Below, piece after piece: positions 17,441 to 25,897 of a stretch of DNA of 64,000 nt; positions within the stretch are counted from its first letter, which is position 1; the number at the start of each line of letters is the position of its first letter. Origin of the DNA: Sulfitobacter delicatus (lineage in GTDB: Bacteria > Pseudomonadota > Alphaproteobacteria > Rhodobacterales > Rhodobacteraceae); contig NZ_FNBP01000001.1 of assembly GCF_900102535.1 (NCBI RefSeq), positions 124,001-188,000 of the forward strand. Reading direction: 5' to 3'. The notes under the pieces are model-generated. The model searched no databases. It worked only from the letters and a program-made list of their open reading frames with translations, and was not told the origin of the DNA. The position numbers and the translations under genes were made by a program.

Positions 17441-18613
17441 TCAGAGCACGATCACATCAAGCGGCGGAAATCCGTTAAACCCAACCGAACTGTACGAGCT
17501 TGTGTAAGCACCGCAAGCGCGAATCATCACTTTGTCGCCATCTTTCAGGGCCAAAGGCAGGTGGATCGGGCGTTTTTCGTAAAGAATGTCCGCCGAATCA
17601 CAAGAAGGGCCGGCCAGGACGCAGGGTCCGGTCTCTTCGCCATCATGCGGGGTGACGATCTGGTACCGGATCGCTTCGCCTTCGGTCTCGGCAAGGCCAG
17701 AGAACCGGCCAATGTCGAGATAGACCCAGCGGTGCAGATCGTCCGCAGATTTGCGGCTCACGAGCATGACTTCGGCAGCGATATGCCCCGCCTCGGCCAC
17801 CAGCCCCCGGCCCGGCTCTGCCATCACCTGCGGCACATCGCCAAAGCGCGCGTTGACCGCATCCATCACAGCCTCAGCATAGGCGCGGGGCGCTTCGATG
17901 CTTTCGCCATAGAAAGCCGGGAAGCCGCCACCGAGGTTTAGCAGTTGCAGGTCATGCCCATCAGCGCGTGCAGCGTGCCAAAGGGGCGCCACCTGATCCA
18001 ACACCGGGTTCCAGAACTCCGCCTTGCGGGTCTGAGAGCCGACGTGGAAGGACAGGCCGAAGGGCACGAGGCCCACAGCGACCGCATGGTTCAAGAGCGC
18101 AGGCAGAGCGGACCCAGCACAGCCAAATTTACGGCTCAGCGGCCAGTCCGCCATCGAATTTTCGACGATCAGCCGCAGATAGACCCGCGCACCCGGCGCA
18201 TGGGCGGCGATCTTGTCGAGTTCGGCTTCGCTGTCCGCGGCAAAGAGGGTCACACCGGCGGAATGCGCAAAAGCAATGTCGGACGCGCGTTTGATGGTGT
18301 TGCCGAAGGAAATATTCTCGGGCTTCGCGCCTTGGCTCAGGCAAAGCTCGATCTCGGCACGGGATGCCGCATCAAATCCCGAACCCTTTTTAACCAGCAA
18401 ACGAATGATCTCAGCCGCCGGGTTAGCTTTCACCGCATAGTGGATGTGCGCCTGTCCCAGACCCGCACGCAACGCGTCAAACTGCGCGGCCACACGCTCG
18501 CGGCTGATGACCAGCGTCGGCTTGTCAAAGCTGTTGGCCGCGATATATGCGGCAGCCGGATCGGCGTGAATGGACGGTGCGGCGCGCAGGGCGCCGGGGA
18601 CTGTAGCGTTCAT
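17441..18613 (-). CDS. ornithine/lysine decarboxylase, fold-type III PLP enzyme (ODC family)
   Basis: Makes putrescine (or cadaverine) from ornithine (or lysine). The 390 residues match the eukaryotic-type ODC fold found in alphaproteobacteria. The PLP lysine is in 'HYAVKANP' and the phosphate-binding glycines are in 'LNLGGGFPA'. 'AEPGRGLVAEAG' and the catalytic-cysteine segment 'GPSCDSADIL' complete the active site. I set the start at ATG 18613, six bases after GGAG; the ATG at 18619 abuts that site. The leader of nearly 200 bases contains inverted repeats and may be a regulatory RNA (see next entry). Confidence 0.9.
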   Translation of the reverse strand: MNATVPGALRAAPSIHADPAAAYIAANSFDKPTLVISRERVAAQFDALRAGLGQAHIHYAVKANPAAEIIRLLVKKGSGFDAASRAEIELCLSQGAKPENISFGNTIKRASDIAFAHSAGVTLFAADSEAELDKIAAHAPGARVYLRLIVENSMADWPLSRKFGCAGSALPALLNHAVAVGLVPFGLSFHVGSQTRKAEFWNPVLDQVAPLWHAARADGHDLQLLNLGGGFPAFYGESIEAPRAYAEAVMDAVNARFGDVPQVMAEPGRGLVAEAGHIAAEVMLVSRKSADDLHRWVYLDIGRFSGLAETEGEAIRYQIVTPHDGEETGPCVLAGPSCDSADILYEKRPIHLPLALKDGDKVMIRACGAYTSSYSSVGFNGFPPLDVIVL

Positions 18614-18809
18614 GGTCATCTCCAAAGAGCAGGTGGGGGGAAAAGGAGCCCCGCGTGTCGTTTCAAGAGACGTTACCGTCGCTACATAAACGCGGGTCAG
18701 TCAGGTTATAAACTGACCGGCCAGAGGCGCGTGCGTTGGCGTCTGTATTGCGCCATGTACGCCCTTTTAGGATTCGTACAAGGGGTAATATTCGCCTTGG
18801 CAAAAATAG
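18614..18809 (-). promoter_or_regulatory. structured leader upstream of the ornithine decarboxylase gene, possible speF-type RNA element
   Basis: The minus strand carries, in order, GTACG / CGTAC around a 13-base loop (about 18751-18780), GGTCAGT / ACTGACC around a 10-base loop (about 18696-18719), and a GGGG / CCCC hairpin just before the ribosome-binding site. A conserved cis-regulatory RNA called speF is known upstream of such genes in alphaproteobacteria. I cannot confirm the match from memory. The region may also just hold the promoter. Confidence 0.4.
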
Positions 18810-19931
18810 TCATTTGTCCTCGTCTTCCCAGTCACTTCCGATGGGCTCGCGCTCACGCTGGCGCTCCTCTGCGATCATCTCCTCGGTCTCTTGTTCTTCT
18901 TCCGGATCAACGTCTTCCGGGTCGCTCACAGCGGCCTCTGTTTGGGCCAAAGCCAAGACGAACCACATCGGGAAATGATCCGATCCAATCTTATCGAGCC
19001 GGTCCATCTCGAGCAGGCGGAACTGGGCGTCATGGAACAGGTGATCTAGCGGCCAACGCATCCAAGGCATCGTGGCGCTGAAGGTATTATACATCCCTCG
19101 CCCGACCCGCGGATCAAGCAAGCCCGACAGGCGCTGAAACCGCCGCGTGGTGGTGGACCATGCCACGTCATTGAGGTCACCTGACACGACCGCTGGCAGA
19201 GGGTCTTCTGTCGCTTCCATACCCACCAGCGCGATATCACTGTCGCGCCCCTTGGTATCATGGTCGATGACCGGCGGCTCGGGGTGGACCACATAAAGCC
19301 GGAAATCTTCGCCGACCGGCAGATGCACCCGCACACGAATGGAGGGCACATCTGTCGTCACCTTCTCGCGCACTTCGACCTCGGACAGCGGCAGCCGCGA
19401 CATGACGCAAAGCCCGTAGCCGTTGTCGAGCGGCACGTCGATCCGGTGGTCGTAATTCTTGCCGATCCCGTCATCAAGCGCATCGATCCAATCTTGGTCC
19501 ACCTCAATGGCCAAAAAGATGTCCGGCGTGCGCGCTTCGGCCAAGGCGATGAGCTTGCCATAGTCGCGGTTGGACTTCTTTACATTGGCCGCCAGCAGGC
19601 TGAACTGCCGATCCGTAGCACGTCGCAACCCAGGCTCCGCTGCGAGCGATTGCTTGCGCCAAAGTGGCGTGAATTTGGTGATGTAAAGCGCGTGAAGAAT
19701 GGCGACCCCGAGCATCAGCGCAATGCCGATGGCCCCGGTTGGCGTGGTCACCCCTTCAATCCACGCGAAACCAATTGCCAGCAACAGAGCGAGGCCGAGG
19801 AATTGCTCACGAGGAAAGGCCAGTCCACGGATAAAGCCAAAGGGCAATTTGCTCAGGGGCAACAGGCTGCACAGTAGCAGCAATCCAGCCAAACCCCATA
19901 TGCCCCAATCCAATGCCGTATCCAAAACCAT
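18810..19931 (-). CDS. membrane-anchored endonuclease/exonuclease/phosphatase (EEP) family protein
   Basis: A 373-residue protein with three N-terminal membrane helices (about residues 8-90), then an EEP domain facing the periplasm by inference. The catalytic set is visible: 'LAANVKKSNRDY' (Asn), 'FLAIEVDQDW' (Glu), 'VVSGDLNDVAWS' (Asp/Asn) and the C-terminal 'IGSDHFPMW' (Asp-His). The C-terminus is a strongly acidic tail ('DPEEEQETEEMIAEERQR'). The substrate is unknown; this family includes vancomycin-resistance-associated VanJ-like proteins. Confidence 0.85.
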   Translation of the reverse strand: MVLDTALDWGIWGLAGLLLLCSLLPLSKLPFGFIRGLAFPREQFLGLALLLAIGFAWIEGVTTPTGAIGIALMLGVAILHALYITKFTPLWRKQSLAAEPGLRRATDRQFSLLAANVKKSNRDYGKLIALAEARTPDIFLAIEVDQDWIDALDDGIGKNYDHRIDVPLDNGYGLCVMSRLPLSEVEVREKVTTDVPSIRVRVHLPVGEDFRLYVVHPEPPVIDHDTKGRDSDIALVGMEATEDPLPAVVSGDLNDVAWSTTTRRFQRLSGLLDPRVGRGMYNTFSATMPWMRWPLDHLFHDAQFRLLEMDRLDKIGSDHFPMWFVLALAQTEAAVSDPEDVDPEEEQETEEMIAEERQREREPIGSDWEDEDK

Positions 19932-20045
19932 CCCCCGACGCTTTGCGCCTTTGCTTAAGAAAAACAGGGCGCCGGTTTACCCGACGCCCTGTCATCATAA
20001 CACATCCTTGGGGCGAAAGTTCCTGCCCGCCCGGTCGCGTTCGGC

Positions 20046-20828
20046 TCAGCCTTTGGCTTTATCTTCCGCGTCGTCGTCTTCTTCGGCGTCAGAGTCTGGC
20101 AGCGAGAAGAAGCTATCGGCATCAGAGTAATCACCCTTCTGCTTGTCTTCATCCTCGTCCTCTTCCGTGCTGTTGCCGGACAGGGTGAATGTCTCTAGAC
20201 CTTCGATCGCCGTGGGGATCTTGGGCTCATTGTCCATGCCAAGGCTCTGCTCGGTGGAGACCAGCTTGCGACGCTCGTCGTCGTTCATAACCTGACCTTC
20301 AGCAGCCTTCTTGGCGGCGGCCTTTTGCACGGCAGCGTCAAGCTCGGACTGTTTGCACAGGCCAAGGGCCACCGGGTCGATCGGCTGAATGTTCGCGATG
20401 TTCCAATGCGTGCGCTCGCGAATCGCCTGAATCGTTGGCTTAGTGGTGCCCACCAGCTTGCTGACCTGACCGTCGCTCAGCTCAGGGTGGAACTTGACCA
20501 ACCAAAGGATCGAAGCGGGACGGTCCTGACGCTTGCTAAGCGGCGTATAGCGCGGGCCACGGCGCTTTTCTTCGCCCTCGGCAGCCGCGTTGAACTTGAG
20601 CTTCAGCTTGTGCATGGGGTTTTCCTGCGCAGCGTCGATCTCTTCTTGGGTCAACTGGTTGTTGGCAATCGGATCAAAGCCCTTCACGCCCTGCGCCACA
20701 TCGCCATCCGCGATGCCCTGCACTTCCAACTCGTGCATACCAACGAAATCGGCGATCTGCTTAAAGCTGATGGTGGTGTTGTCCACGAGCCAGACGGCGG
20801 TGGCTTTGGCCATAATCGGTTTTGCCAT
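20046..20828 (-). CDS. trcR: cell cycle transcriptional regulator TrcR (DUF1013)
   Basis: A 260-residue cytoplasmic protein conserved in alphaproteobacteria. The N-terminal part 'TAVWLVDNTTISFKQIADFV' looks like a helix-turn-helix, and a second one is probable at 'DGQVSKLVGTTKPTIQAIRE'. The last 50 residues are highly acidic and low-complexity. Family members are known as regulators linked to the CtrA cell-cycle network. Monocistronic. Confidence 0.85.
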   Translation of the reverse strand: MAKPIMAKATAVWLVDNTTISFKQIADFVGMHELEVQGIADGDVAQGVKGFDPIANNQLTQEEIDAAQENPMHKLKLKFNAAAEGEEKRRGPRYTPLSKRQDRPASILWLVKFHPELSDGQVSKLVGTTKPTIQAIRERTHWNIANIQPIDPVALGLCKQSELDAAVQKAAAKKAAEGQVMNDDERRKLVSTEQSLGMDNEPKIPTAIEGLETFTLSGNSTEEDEDEDKQKGDYSDADSFFSLPDSDAEEDDDAEDKAKG

Positions 20829-20951
20829 GTCACTCTCCTATAAACGCAATTTTCCCGTCGCCTGAAAGGCTGTCCTGTCTGGCAGAACGGTCTTCATTGT
20901 CGGGGAAGTTGGCGGCTGTATACTGGCTCAAACGCCATAAGGGAAGACCCA

Positions 20952-21596
20952 ATGCAGCCTCTGCGCGCCTGTCTGCTGACCCTCAGCCTGCTTACACCTT
21001 TCGCAACTCATGCCGAGGGCGAGCGGGCGGGTGAATTCGACTACTACGTGATGTCACTGTCATGGTCGCCGAACTGGTGTGAGTTGACCGGCGACGCACG
21101 TCGCTCCCCCCAATGCGCTGACGATACTGGCCACGGCTGGACGCTGCATGGGCTCTGGCCACAATATACGCGCGGCTACCCGTCCTACTGCCAAAGTGGT
21201 CTGCGCCCGCCCAGCCGGGCGCAGACCGGGGCGATGGCGGATATCATGGGCACCGGCGGATTGGCATGGCACCAGTGGAAAAAGCACGGCTCCTGCACCG
21301 GCCTTGGTCCGGCGGATTACTTCGCCCTTTCGCGGGAAGCCTACGGGCGGGTCATCCGCCCCGAGGTGTTTCGCAAACTTGACCGCGACGTGGCCCTGCC
21401 CGCCTCTGTCGTGGAGGAAGCCTTTCTGAAAGCAAACCCCAGGCTAAAGCCCGAGGGGATCACCATCACCTGCAAACAGGACCATATCCAAGAGGCCCGG
21501 ATCTGTCTTTCGCGGACGTTAGAGTTCATCCCCTGCGGTCCCGACGTCCGCAGAGACTGCACGTTGGAAGACGCGCTCTTCACGCCGCTACGCTAA
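20952..21596 (+). CDS. secreted ribonuclease T2 family protein
   Basis: A 214-residue endoribonuclease with a signal peptide ('LTLSLLTPFATHAEG', cleavage after HAE or nearby). Both T2 catalytic boxes are intact: CAS I 'TLHGLWPQY' and CAS II 'HQWKKHGSC', with their histidines. Several cysteines fit the usual disulfides ('NWCELTGDARRSPQC', 'ITCKQDHIQEARICLS'). It probably acts in the periplasm or outside the cell on RNA as a phosphorus and nucleoside source. Confidence 0.92.
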   Translation: MQPLRACLLTLSLLTPFATHAEGERAGEFDYYVMSLSWSPNWCELTGDARRSPQCADDTGHGWTLHGLWPQYTRGYPSYCQSGLRPPSRAQTGAMADIMGTGGLAWHQWKKHGSCTGLGPADYFALSREAYGRVIRPEVFRKLDRDVALPASVVEEAFLKANPRLKPEGITITCKQDHIQEARICLSRTLEFIPCGPDVRRDCTLEDALFTPLR

Positions 21597-21614
21597 CCCT
21601 TGTTGAAGCGTGGG

Positions 21615-21811
21615 GAGCCTCCGGCGGAAGTATTTTTGGCCAAAAAGAATACGAGGAAGGCGCATATGCCTTCCCCGCCGAGAACGGCCAAAGACCACTC
21701 TTTCCGGCGCGGCCATCGGCGCTTCCGCCTGTACCGCAGGACAAGTAGAGCGGCGGTTGGTTAAGATTTGATTACTCTTTTTGGCCCTAAGTACTTCCCG
21801 CCGGAGGCACC
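21615..21811. repeat. long imperfect inverted repeat in an intergenic region
   Basis: The arms 21615-21652 and 21773-21811 are near-complementary over about 38 bases. Both contain the core GCCTCCGGCGG and GGCCAAAAAGA, and they enclose about 120 bases with no supported gene. The core resembles a short GC-rich sequence I recall after many genes in Rhodobacterales. The 244-base gap between the RNase T2 and oxidoreductase genes holds nothing else. Confidence 0.6.
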
Positions 21812-21831
21812 GCTTTGCCCCCGGCAAAGCG
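21811..21831 (-). terminator. hairpin after the quinone oxidoreductase gene
   Basis: CGCTTTGCC / GGCAAAGCG, a 9-bp perfect stem with a three-base loop, ten bases from the stop codon of the minus-strand gene. There is no T-run, so it may stabilise the mRNA end rather than terminate by itself. Confidence 0.45.
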
Positions 21832-21840
21832 CTTCCGTTC

Positions 21841-22827
21841 TCAGTCAGAGACCTTCAGAACGATTTTCCCGATATGCCCACTGGCTTCCATACGGCGGTG
21901 CGCATCGCAGGCATCCGCGAGATCATAGGTGCTGTCCATCACCGGCGCTACGCGGCCCGCTTCTAGCAGCGGCCACACGTTATGCAGCAACTCATCGGCA
22001 ATCCTTGCTTTGGCGAGGTCGCTCTGCGGGCGCAGGGTCGAACCGGTCATAGTCAGGCGGCGGGTCATCAGTGTGACGAAGTTCACCTCTTGCTTCGCCC
22101 CTTGCAGGAAAGCGATCTGTACCAGCCTCCCGTCCTCGGCCAGCGCCTTGAGGTTGCGGTTGATATAGCTGCCGCCAACCATGTCGAGGATGACATCCGC
22201 CCCGCCTTCGGCCTTTAGCACATCGACAAAGTCCGTATCGCGGTAATTGATCGCGACCTCGGCACCGAGCTTCATACAGGCCGCGCATTTGCTATCAGTC
22301 CCTGCCGTCACAAACACCCGCGCACCGAACACCCGGGCCAGTTGGATCGCTGTCGTGCCGATGCCGGACGACCCGCCATGGATCAGCACTTTTTCCCCAG
22401 CCTTCAGCCCCCCGCGCATAAAGAGGTTGGACCAAACGGTGAAGAATGTTTCGGGCAGGCATGCGGCTTCTTTCAGGCCCATACCCTCCGGGATCGGCAA
22501 GCAATGGGTCGCCGGGGTGGCAACATACTCGGCGTAGCCGCCTCCGGGCAGCAGCGCGCAGACCAGATCGCCGGGCGCGAGGGTGGTCACGCCCGGTCCG
22601 ACTTCAACGACCTCGCCCGAGGCTTCCAGCCCTGGCAGATCGCTTGCCGTCGGCGGCGGGGCATATTTGCCTGCGCGCTGCAGTGCGTCGGGGCGGTTCA
22701 CCCCGGCATAGGCGACCTTGATGATGACTTGTCCATGTTTCGGCTGCGGCCGCGGGCGGGTGGTGCCTTGTAGGACATCCGGACCGCCGGGTTCGGTGAT
22801 TTCGATTGCACGCATGGTCTCTGTCAT
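21841..22827 (-). CDS. NAD(P)H-quinone oxidoreductase, PIG3 family (zinc-independent MDR)
   Basis: A 328-residue medium-chain dehydrogenase/reductase. The GroES-like N-terminal domain ('VKVAYAGVNRPDALQRAG'-like region) lacks zinc ligands, as in quinone oxidoreductases. The Rossmann fold has 'VLIHGGSSGIGTTAIQLA' for NADP(H) binding, and 'NYRDTDFVD' and 'GGSYINRNLKAL' are PIG3-like. The start is ATG 22827, nine bases after GAGGA. The open frame continuing upstream overlaps the divergent ligase gene and is not coding. Confidence 0.9.
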   Translation of the reverse strand: MTETMRAIEITEPGGPDVLQGTTRPRPQPKHGQVIIKVAYAGVNRPDALQRAGKYAPPPTASDLPGLEASGEVVEVGPGVTTLAPGDLVCALLPGGGYAEYVATPATHCLPIPEGMGLKEAACLPETFFTVWSNLFMRGGLKAGEKVLIHGGSSGIGTTAIQLARVFGARVFVTAGTDSKCAACMKLGAEVAINYRDTDFVDVLKAEGGADVILDMVGGSYINRNLKALAEDGRLVQIAFLQGAKQEVNFVTLMTRRLTMTGSTLRPQSDLAKARIADELLHNVWPLLEAGRVAPVMDSTYDLADACDAHRRMEASGHIGKIVLKVSD

Positions 22828-22923
22828 GTCTGAAGTATCCTCGGGTCTGGTTTTGCCGCAGCCTAGCGGGCGGCTTCGGGGCATGCACCCGGAATTTCGG
22901 ATCCGGCTATGCGGGAGGGCCAG

Positions 22924-24153
22924 ATGGTCGCTGAGGATAGATTTGCGTGGCATGAAGCGGCCCGGCTCTTCGCGGGGGAGCAAGAGATTGCGCGGACAGC
23001 AGACTGGCCGTCCGGTGATGGCTTCCGCGCTCTTGCCGCATCTCCAGCACGCGATGCTCTGCCAGCGCTTGCACAGGCGCTTGGCGCTTCCGCACCCTTC
23101 GCCCTGAGCGACCACCCGCTGCCTAAAAGCTTGAACTGCCCGCCCGGCTATTTTCTTACACTGACCGGGGGCGCGTCAGGCCACCCCAAAGCGGTCCGTC
23201 GCAGTCAGGCATCTTGGATCGCCAGTTTTTTGGTCAACGCCGAAAGGTTTGGCCTAAGCCCCTCGGACAGCGTCGCAGTGCTGGGGCAATTGAGCCATTC
23301 GCTATCCCTCTACGCCGTTCTGGAAGCGTTGCACCTTGGACTGGACACCCATGTGCTTGCCGGACAATCGCCGCGGGCTCAAGCGGTGCGTATGGCAGAG
23401 GTTGGCGCGACCCTGCTCTATGCCACGCCCACGCAACTACGCCTGCTGGCGCGCGCTGCGCAGAACGCATTGCCCTCTGTCCGGTTGGTGCTTTGCGGTG
23501 GTGGCGCGCTGGATGCAGCGACAAAAGCCGCCATGCAGACCCTTTGCCCTCATGCGGCGGTGTATGAATTTTACGGCGCGGCGGAAACAAGTTTTATCAC
23601 GCTCTCAGGTGAGGCTACCCCGGCAGGCTCCGTCGGCCAGCCCTACCCCGGGGTGACGCTTCGGTTAGTGGATGACGCCGGAAGGGAGACTTCGGGGCCG
23701 GGCGAGGTCTGGGTGAAAAGCCCTTACCTGTTCGACGGCTACGCTTTGGGCGACAGTGCTGACACACGCCGGCGTGACGGCTTTGTCACCGTGGGCGAGA
23801 TGGGCGAACTGGATGCAGCAGGGAACCTCTGGATCAGAGGGCGGCGCAAGCGGATGGTGCAGATTGCAGATCAGACGGTCTTTCCCGAAGCTGTAGAGGC
23901 CGTGATCACTGCACAGGGGTATGTTTGCGCAGTCTTGCCGCGAAACGATGCCCTGCGCGGGCAGCATCTTGTGGCGGTAATTGAAGGTAAGGCTGACCCA
24001 GTGGAAAAAGCGGCAATCCTTTCTGCCTGTCGCGCGGAGCTGGGCGCTTTGGTCTCCCCCCGCGAACTACTGTTTCACCCTGAACTGCCGCTGCTGCCTT
24101 CGGGCAAAACGGATCTGCGCGCCCTCTCGGTTTGGCTGGAGGGTCAGTCATGA
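22924..24153 (+). CDS. AMP-binding (acyl-CoA synthetase-like) protein, short form
   Basis: Predicted to adenylate a carboxylate and load it on CoA. At 409 residues it is about 100 shorter than usual. The phosphate-binding loop ('TLTGGASGHPKAVRRS') lies near residue 80 instead of 160-200, so most of the N-terminal subdomain is missing. 'YEFYGAAETSF', the hinge 'GRRKRMVQ' and the catalytic Lys in 'LLPSGKTDLRA' remain, while the usual TGD is 'VGEMG'. The start is ATG 22924, five bases after GGGAGG. It overlaps the thiolase gene by ATGA, so the pair should act together. The substrate is unknown. Confidence 0.8.
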   Translation: MVAEDRFAWHEAARLFAGEQEIARTADWPSGDGFRALAASPARDALPALAQALGASAPFALSDHPLPKSLNCPPGYFLTLTGGASGHPKAVRRSQASWIASFLVNAERFGLSPSDSVAVLGQLSHSLSLYAVLEALHLGLDTHVLAGQSPRAQAVRMAEVGATLLYATPTQLRLLARAAQNALPSVRLVLCGGGALDAATKAAMQTLCPHAAVYEFYGAAETSFITLSGEATPAGSVGQPYPGVTLRLVDDAGRETSGPGEVWVKSPYLFDGYALGDSADTRRRDGFVTVGEMGELDAAGNLWIRGRRKRMVQIADQTVFPEAVEAVITAQGYVCAVLPRNDALRGQHLVAVIEGKADPVEKAAILSACRAELGALVSPRELLFHPELPLLPSGKTDLRALSVWLEGQS

Positions 24154-25256
24154 CCCGTGCGCTCATCGTATCCGCCTGCCGCAGCCCGGTGGCGCCGCGC
24201 GGTGGGGCACTTTCGCACTTGTCTCTTCCCGATCTCGCGGCCCCTGTTGTCAGCGCCGCGCTTGCGCGAGCGGGACTGACCGCAAACAGGGTGGATGAGG
24301 TGATCTGCAGTACCGCCATTGGCCCCGGCGGCAACCCGGCGCGCAGCGTCGCCTTAGCCTCCGGCCTTCCGGAAGGCGTCGCGGGGTTGAGCATTGACCG
24401 GCAGTGCGCCGGTGGGTTGGACGCTTTGGCGCTCGCCCGACAGATGGTCCTGAGCGGTGCGGCAGAAGTGGTCGTTGCGGGCGGCGTCGAGAGCTATTCC
24501 CGCCAGCCACTGCGCTACCGCACCTTCGTCGGCGGACGCCCGCCGGAGGCCTACGGCCAAGCGCCCTTCACGCCTTGGCCTGACCGCGACCCCGATATGG
24601 CCGAGGCCGCCGCTGCGCTCGCCCGCGCGCAGGACATCAGCCGCGCGGCGCAGGACGAATGGGCGGTGCAGAGCCATGCGAAAGCGCTCGAACATTTGCC
24701 CTCGGAGGCTGAATTGGTCCCCCTTGCGGGATTGGACAGCGACGCTTTCACCCGTCGCCTTACCCCCGCGCTTTGCCGCCGCGCGAAGGTTCTGACCGGG
24801 GACATCACATCGGCCAATGCTGCCGTTGCGGCTGATGCGGCTGCGTTCTGCATGGTCGTGTCAGACCGGGTGGCCGAAGAACTTAGCGGTCCAAAGGTCG
24901 AACTGCGTTCCACGGCAACAAAAGGCGGCAGGCCCGAAGAACCCGGGCTGGCCCCTTTGGTGGCGATCGGAGATCTGTTCCGGCAAAGCAACCTGGCACC
25001 GGGCGATCTGGACGTAGCGGAGATTATGGAAGCCTACGCGGTACAGGCAATCGCTTGCGTGAATGGTGCGCGGCTGTCGCCGGGCATCGTCAACCTCGGC
25101 GGGGGTGCCTTGGCCCGCGGCCATCCGATTGGCGCTTCCGGAGCGATCAATGCGGTGCGTCTTTGGCATGAGTTGGTCGCGCGTGGCGGGGGGACCGGCT
25201 TGGCCGCCATCGCCGCTGCGGGGGGGATCGGCTCTGCCGCGCTTATGCGGCTGTAG
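24150..25256 (+). CDS. thiolase family protein lacking two of the four catalytic residues
   Basis: A 368-residue thiolase-fold protein. The acyl-accepting Cys is kept ('SIDRQCAGGLDAL'), as is the GHPIGASG His. However, the Asn of NEAFA is Met ('EIMEAYAVQ'), and the C-terminal CxGGG Cys is replaced by Ala ('AAIAAAGGIGSAALMRL'). A normal Claisen condensation or thiolysis is therefore doubtful. It may use a different acyl-transfer chemistry, or be a non-catalytic partner. The start is the ATG overlapping the ligase stop. It converges on bioY with a 33-base gap. Confidence 0.82.
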   Translation: MTRALIVSACRSPVAPRGGALSHLSLPDLAAPVVSAALARAGLTANRVDEVICSTAIGPGGNPARSVALASGLPEGVAGLSIDRQCAGGLDALALARQMVLSGAAEVVVAGGVESYSRQPLRYRTFVGGRPPEAYGQAPFTPWPDRDPDMAEAAAALARAQDISRAAQDEWAVQSHAKALEHLPSEAELVPLAGLDSDAFTRRLTPALCRRAKVLTGDITSANAAVAADAAAFCMVVSDRVAEELSGPKVELRSTATKGGRPEEPGLAPLVAIGDLFRQSNLAPGDLDVAEIMEAYAVQAIACVNGARLSPGIVNLGGGALARGHPIGASGAINAVRLWHELVARGGGTGLAAIAAAGGIGSAALMRL

Positions 25257-25289
25257 GAGCCTGCCCCCTTTGGGAGCAGGCCGAGAGGT

Positions 25290-25835
25290 TTAGGCGCGCG
25301 ACAGCAGGCTCGCGGGACGGGCCTTGGCGAGACCGGAGGTAATGAACCCGGCTAAGACAGCCTTGATCAGATCGCCGGGGATGAAAGCTTGGACCAGCAG
25401 CGTCGCCTCGACCACGGTTTTGTTCAGGGTCATCATCATCCCGAAGATGCCAAAGACATAGACCACCAGCGTGCCGCCGATGACCGAAGCCACCCCGGCT
25501 GCAAGCCCCACCGGCGCGCTGCGCCACTGATCCATGATAAAGCCGGTTACAAAAGCACCGATTGGGAAGCCCACGAGGAAACCAACGGTTGGAGAGGCGA
25601 AAACGCCGAGGCCACCACGACCGCCTGCGAGCAGCGGCAGGCCAAGTGCCACCAGCCCGACAAAAAGCAACGCAGCAAGCCCACCACGCCATGCGCCCAG
25701 CACAGTGCCGCAGAGCATGACGCCCAGCGTCTGCGCGGTGATCGGCACGCCGAAGCCCAGCGTGAATTTCGGGATCAGGCCCAAGGCTGCAATCAATGCA
25801 GCGAAAAGGGCGATCATGGTCAGATTGCGTTCCAT
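25290..25835 (-). CDS. bioY: biotin transporter substrate-binding component BioY
   Basis: The S-component of an ECF-type biotin importer: 181 residues, six hydrophobic helices, with the BioY pattern 'PITAQTLGVMLCGTVLGAWRG' and 'GGRGGLGVFASPTVGFLVGF' (glycine-rich biotin site). It is the last gene of a bioM-bioN-bioY operon on the minus strand. The strain thus imports biotin; no biotin synthesis gene is in this window. Confidence 0.92.
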   Translation of the reverse strand: MERNLTMIALFAALIAALGLIPKFTLGFGVPITAQTLGVMLCGTVLGAWRGGLAALLFVGLVALGLPLLAGGRGGLGVFASPTVGFLVGFPIGAFVTGFIMDQWRSAPVGLAAGVASVIGGTLVVYVFGIFGMMMTLNKTVVEATLLVQAFIPGDLIKAVLAGFITSGLAKARPASLLSRA

Positions 25836-25897
25836 GGTAGGAGTCCTCGGTTTGAATTTGGCTTTGGGTAAGCCAGCCCCCTGCCCCGGTCAAGCGG

